From assembly GCF_964355755.1 (NCBI RefSeq), contig NC_092676.1:20940288-21000287 (forward strand): a stretch of DNA of 60,000 bases, in the 5' to 3' direction. The DNA comes from Antedon mediterranea (Eukaryota; Echinodermata; Crinoidea; Comatulida; Antedonidae). Within the stretch, counting starts at the first letter, position 1, and each line of letters starts with the position of its first letter. The notes below the pieces were generated by a model. The model worked only from the letters and a program-made list of their open reading frames with translations. It made no database searches and was not told the DNA's origin. Shown here piece after piece: positions 56,094-60,000 of this stretch. The translations under genes were made by a program, and so were the position numbers.

Positions 56094-56587
56094 GTGACCA
56101 CTGATTGCGGATTGTGGATTGCAAAATTAGAATTAACACCTTTAGATGTTTGAAGTGACATAATCTACTAATCTGCATTTTAATTAATCTTTTTCCTTCA
56201 TCCAGCATCTTGCTTTCCCGTAGTTTTAAAAGTATATGGAGAAGCACAGCCGTAACTTGTTAGTATTACTTAACATGTTTTTCAACAGAAATGATTGATG
56301 TGGTACATGTGTGAAGCATTTAATCCGGTGTTATACAATATAAGCTAAATGCATGTTAACCCCGTTGTATAATGCCACATTTTGGTATGATGACAATTCA
56401 ACGTTATCGCAACTTTTTATACACTTATTTACTTATGAAAGTGTATTATATCCACATATTTATTAATTGTTTGCTTTTTTCTTAACCACGGAGGCCCAGA
56501 TCAACTCATTGTTGTTCTTCCTCGGGGCGGTGTACACACACAAAATAATATTATATTGTTGTTATAGAGGCTAAATTATTGTTATTC

Positions 56588-56884
56588 GGGCGTGTGGCGC
56601 AGTGTGTTTGACGTTATACTACTAACGTGAGATCGAGGTTCGAATCCAACTCTCGCCGCATTGCTTAAATTGTATCCTTAGGCAAGATACTTTACTTACG
56701 TTTGCCTCTCTCCAACAGGTGTATAAATGGGAACCCGGTTAGATAAAGATACAACTTTGCACTGATTACTAGATGCATATGGGAGTATGTTTCCATATGT
56801 GTTTGATAAAATGACTCTTCAGCGTTTAGAGGTTTCACAACATTAGGCGCTATATAAATCAAGGATATTATATTATTATTATTA
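56588..56884 (+). mobile_element. tRNA-derived SINE
   Basis: The 5' part (56588-56660) is tRNA-like, with A box TGGCGCAGTGTG (56595-56606) and B box GGTTCGAATCC (56637-56647). A unique body follows with CTTAGGCAAGATACTTTAC, TCTCCAACAGGTGTATAAAT and GGGAACCCGGTTAGATAAAG. The 3' end is GGCGCTATATAAATC followed by an (ATT)n tail. This layout is typical of tRNA-derived SINEs in marine invertebrates. It lies in sense orientation inside intron 3. Confidence 0.8.
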
Positions 56885-57496
56885 AGTATATAGTTTATTT
56901 AAAACAAAACTTTTACAATTGTGGACGAATAAAATGTCAACACCAAGAGTGTTGCATCCAAGTGCACCAAGGCCTGATCAATAATAAAGACAAACAACAA
57001 ATACCTTGTCATACATTTAATATAACATAATGTTATAGGCCACGTACAGAAGCTTCGTTGTGGTACATTGTACTGAACTAGGTTAATAGATACCTCATGC
57101 ATGTCACGAACTACTTTGTGATACAATTATATGCAATTAGAACGATACAACTTGTTACTGTTTATTGAAACATTATGTGATCTAGGCGAGATACTACCAC
57201 ACTCTATTATTACATTATTATCGGTAATGGTGTTTAATAGTATTGCTTTATGGTACCGTCAACATGATGGCACAGTTTGTTCGTATTGTTCTAATTCTTT
57301 ATTATTAATAACCCAATTATTGCACGGCTAAAACTTGCACGAAATCCTAATCCATGATATATTATGCCTTATATATATTATATTTTATTACATATCAATT
57401 GGTTACTTCAATCATAACAACCGGTTGGTGTGTTGGGTGTTGAGAGCTAATTTCAATAATATACTGATCACATCATCAAAATAGAACCATTTTAGT

Positions 57497-57615
57497 GGAC
57501 ACATTCTGGACCCAATAAAACCTCCTTTAATAGGCGTGTCCCCTGAATAAGGGTTGACCATAATTGCCCTTCGTTTGTTTTACGGGAACGTTTTCCTTAA
57601 TAGTAGAGGTTCTAT
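57497..57615. repeat. GGTGTCCC-type interspersed repeat fragment
   Basis: TTTAGTGGACACATTCTGGAC, CCTTTAATAGGCGTGTCCCC and CTTAATAGTAGAGGTTCTA match the family at 13420-13600. Ends about 70 bp before exon 4. Confidence 0.55.
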
Positions 57616-57686
57616 GCTCACTGTATACCTATTTTATTACAAGTTTGTTCAAACGTAATTATAGTGTTCGTGTCACTATTTTTCAG

Positions 57687-57957
57687 AAGGAAATAACCGC
57701 CCGCGAAGACCCGTTACAGAGCCGACAATAGAACAAGAAACACGTGAACAGGACAGAACGTTCCAAGATGAAAACAAAGCAACGACTAAAGCAGACGTCT
57801 TTCCCACAGTACCTTCTGTTCCACCACTGATTGTCTATCCGCCTGGAAACCACCTAGTGAAGGAGTATGGATCGGTAACTTTAAAATGTCAAGCATCAGG
57901 ACCGCCGCCAATAGAATATTCCTGGAATCGACTTGATGGCCCGATGCCAGAAGAAAA
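57687..57957 (+). CDS. Exon 4: linker and first half of Ig domain 1
   Basis: Acceptor tttttcag/AAGG, donor GAAGAAAA/gtaaga, phase 1 in and phase 2 out. About 45 residues of charged, Pro/Thr-rich linker (NNRPRRPVTEPTIEQETREQ, then PTVPSVPP) separate Kunitz from Ig. Ig domain 1 then starts (IVYPPGNHLVKEYGSVTLKC, Cys290; SWN with Trp302). The linker is likely flexible and may be O-glycosylated, which is an inference. Confidence 0.85.
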
Positions 57958-58396
57958 GTAAGATCATGCCATGACCAAGTTTTTAAAACCTAAACTGTAC
58001 CTAAACTGTTACTGTTCTTGTAGCCGTCTTCTTCTGAAGTCACATGGCCGTCATTGACGGATACTTAGTTGACTTCACTGCTGGTGTACTCGAGATCTAC
58101 GTTTATGCCATACTATACACTTTTATTTAATTTTTTTATTTATATAATATTGAGATTATTGTATTCGAATTTATTGTCAATCCATGTTATATTCTGAAAA
58201 TACACAAACTTCTTCCTAAAGTATACACTTTATCAAACATCTTGTATGATGGTCGTGATTATCAAGTAACTAAAGGTCATCACTAGGCCAACATATGGAA
58301 GTTATGCTGAAGAAATAAGGTCACGTATTTGCCCAGAAAGTTCACTTGTCATAATTGTATATTCCTTGCTTTTTTATAAATTATTTTTATATTTAG

Positions 58397-58536
58397 AATA
58401 ATGAAAGAAGAAACGTTTGGTCCTGAAGGTTTACTGATCATTGTAAATATGACGTCAGAAGACGCGGGCGAATATTTATGTACAGCTGAAAACTTTGAGG
58501 GTATTGTTGACTCAATTGCTAAAGTTACCATTTACG
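58397..58536 (+). CDS. Exon 5: second half of Ig domain 1
   Basis: Acceptor tatatttag/AATAATG, donor TTTACG/gtaagt, phase 2 in and phase 1 out. Contains MTSEDAGEYLCTAEN, the D-x-G-x-Y-x-C motif of I-set/V-set Ig strands E-F, then VDSIAKVTIY as strand G. Confidence 0.88.
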
Positions 58537-58819
58537 GTAAGTTGTCTTTTAACGTTTGAATATATATTCGATCCCGCGAATCGATGTTTAATGAGCTCTG
58601 ATTGGTGCACTTATTTTTCCAAAAAAGGACGATGGAAATGAACACACATGCGCATAATATACGCAGATGGATTCACCTATGTGGTGGAAAGCATGCTTTA
58701 ACAAAGCTAGCCTATATTACTCATATACGTTTTGCTTAATATAGCAAAATAAATGTTTGACGACTTATTTTTCTGTTTTTCGAAATTTGTAATTTTGTTT
58801 TCTTGATTTTATTTTGTAG

Positions 58820-58961
58820 CTGATGTGAAGATATCATCAACATCACGTGTCCTAAACGTGTTAGAAAACGATCGCATAGAAATTGTGTGTAATGCAACCG
58901 GGTTTCCAGAACCAAATGTATATTGGAGAAGGAAGGCGTTTCCGGATGAAATACTAACAAC
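58820..58961 (+). CDS. Exon 6: first half of Ig domain 2
   Basis: Acceptor attttgtag/CTGATG, donor ACAAC/gtgcgt, phase 1 in and phase 2 out. Contains VLENDRIEIVCNATGFPEP (B-strand Cys) and VYWRR (C-strand Trp). FPEPNVYW is typical of I-set domains. Confidence 0.87.
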
Positions 58962-59101
58962 GTGCGTAATAATTGTGTGTTTCAAATCACTGAAATTCGG
59001 TGTTGAATATCACATAATTCAGTTTCGGCGCATGCGCAGACAATAACCTTATTTTGACTCAATAAGAAGTAAAATAACTGTATTTATCTTAATTGTTTCA
59101 G

Positions 59102-59214
59102 TGGTAACGATCTTATAATAGACGCTGCTCAATCAGATGATACCGGGGCCTATGTTTGCGAAGCCTCGAACGTCTATAGCAAGGCTTCCCATGAAGTACA
59201 GGTGGTCGTAAGTG
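59102..59214 (+). CDS. Exon 7: second half of Ig domain 2
   Basis: Acceptor aattgtttcag/TGG, donor GTAAGTG/gtaagg, phase 2 in and phase 1 out. Contains LIIDAAQSDDTGAYVCEASN (D-x-G-x-Y-x-C) and EVQVVVS as the last strand. Confidence 0.87.
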
Positions 59215-59533
59215 GTAAGGCATCCCAGGAATGAATAAGCCTCTTCTTTAATGCAGCAATCTAGTTCATGATTAACGGGAGAGGGAGACTGACCCACTGT
59301 TGGTGTCCAGTTCGCCGTAGTACACTTTCTAACCGGATAATTAGTTAATACTTTATTAGATTTAATAAACTGTGTTGTTTCTATTTTGTAACACCTGTAT
59401 AAGTTGTGAAATTTAACCGAGTTAATGTTATTAGCATGTGTTGTGAATTGCATATGAAAAGTAACAGTTACTATTATACACATACTAAAGAATACTTAAC
59501 TAATATTATTTATAAATGTGTTTTTTTTCATAG

Positions 59534-59675
59534 TCCAAATTTGGATCAATCTTGATGCCTCTTTCTATCTCAAGTATGGAGTTACCTCCGCAATACAATG
59601 CGTCTTAGAGGGTTATCCAGCTATTGAAGTAACATGGTTTAATGAAAATCAAAACAAAACTGTTCCTATCGAAAG
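59534..59675 (+). CDS. Exon 8: first half of Ig domain 3
   Basis: Acceptor ttttttcatag/TCC, donor ATCGAAAG/gtaacc, phase 1 in and phase 2 out. Contains VTSAIQCVLEGYPAIEVTW, giving the B-strand Cys and C-strand Trp. NKT is a possible N-glycosylation site. Confidence 0.85.
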
Positions 59676-59786
59676 GTAACCAATGTCTTTATAATCCCAC
59701 AATTTAGTGCAAATGCTTTTACTCTTTTAGTTCGCTTTTACAACATTGCAGTCGTTTAATATTTTCCCTCCTTTTGTTTGCTATAG

Positions 59787-59947
59787 ATTCAGTAACAGAG
59801 AAGCGTTTTTAATAGATAAACATATCTACCGAGTCACATCTACTCTTCTATTTCACAATGTCACCGATATGGATTCTGGAAAATATAGTTGTTATGGAAG
59901 CAATGTTGCAGGGAAGAAGCATCGTTCAACAGAAGTACTTATTTCAG
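59787..59947 (+). CDS. Exon 9: second half of Ig domain 3
   Basis: Acceptor tttgctatag/ATTC, donor ATTTCAG/gtattt, phase 2 in and phase 1 out. Contains NVTDMDSGKYSCYGSNVAG (D-x-G-x-Y-x-C) and STEVLIS. The open phase 1 at its end implies at least one more exon to the right of the window. Confidence 0.83.
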
Positions 59948-60000
59948 GTATTTTAATTCAATAATTCTGGTAATTAACCCAATCTACCGCATTTGACAGC

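Larger units (their letters stand above)
56094..57686 (+). other. Intron 3 of the Frizzled-Kunitz-Ig gene
   Basis: Phase-1 intron containing a tRNA-derived SINE (56588-56884) and a GGTGTCCC-type repeat fragment (57497-57615). Otherwise AT-rich without exons. Confidence 0.65.

Overview
The window looks like nuclear DNA from a marine invertebrate deuterostome, most likely an echinoderm. This is an inference. The DNA is AT-rich, genes have introns with ordinary GT-AG sites, the short palindrome AGGCCT (often as TAGGCCTA) recurs throughout as it does in echinoderm and hemichordate genomes, and there is a tandem cluster of intronless, about 300-residue rhodopsin-type receptors of the kind expanded as putative chemoreceptors in echinoderms. 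Nothing here fixes the species.

Region 1 (1-26169) holds no protein gene I can support. It contains one tRNA-type gene (5055-5126, minus strand) with an odd anticodon, fragments of non-LTR retrotransposons (about 6050-6300 and 20690-21212), palindromic MITE-like elements (one pair nested at 246-567), scattered and arrayed copies of a repeat built on a TTAATAGGGGTGTCC-like core, and several minisatellites. One 28-nt stretch with good splice sites (11614-11641) may be a microexon of an unseen gene.

Region 2 (26170-42416) is a receptor array, all on the plus strand. In order: R1 (26170), A1 (28437), B1 (29704), truncated A2, B2, fragment C1, truncated A3, B3, C2 (37957) and D (41505). A2-B2-X-C1 and A3-B3-X-C2 are two copies of a block of about 2.96 kb, where X is the B-C spacer. 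A TTAA-type MITE abuts the truncated 5' ends of A2 and A3, and a Helitron-like insertion of 1.56 kb sits exactly where C1 breaks off. The receptors share odd features: conserved extracellular cysteines in the N-terminus, before TM3 (two) and in the TM6-TM7 loop; a very short second extracellular loop usually without the canonical cysteine; no toggle-switch tryptophan; a His-His pair in TM3; and EKY instead of DRY/ERY in the B and C types. Each A copy is followed, with an ATGA overlap, by a small reading frame kept open through two frame-preserving indels.

Region 3 (44843 to the window end) is the 5' part of one multi-exon plus-strand gene. Nine exons can be joined with consistent intron phases. 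They encode a signal peptide, a complete ten-cysteine Frizzled-type CRD (split by an 8.3-kb intron), a Kunitz domain with Asn at P1, a charged/Pro-Thr linker and at least three Ig domains, each split by a phase-2 intron. The gene runs off the right edge, so membrane anchoring or a kinase domain cannot be judged. I know of no standard family with this order of domains. Its introns carry a tRNA-derived SINE, a TTAA MITE and retroelement pieces.

The strongest leads are the Frizzled-Kunitz-Ig gene, the receptor family's altered core motifs with its transposon-shaped duplications, and the conserved small reading frame after the A receptors.
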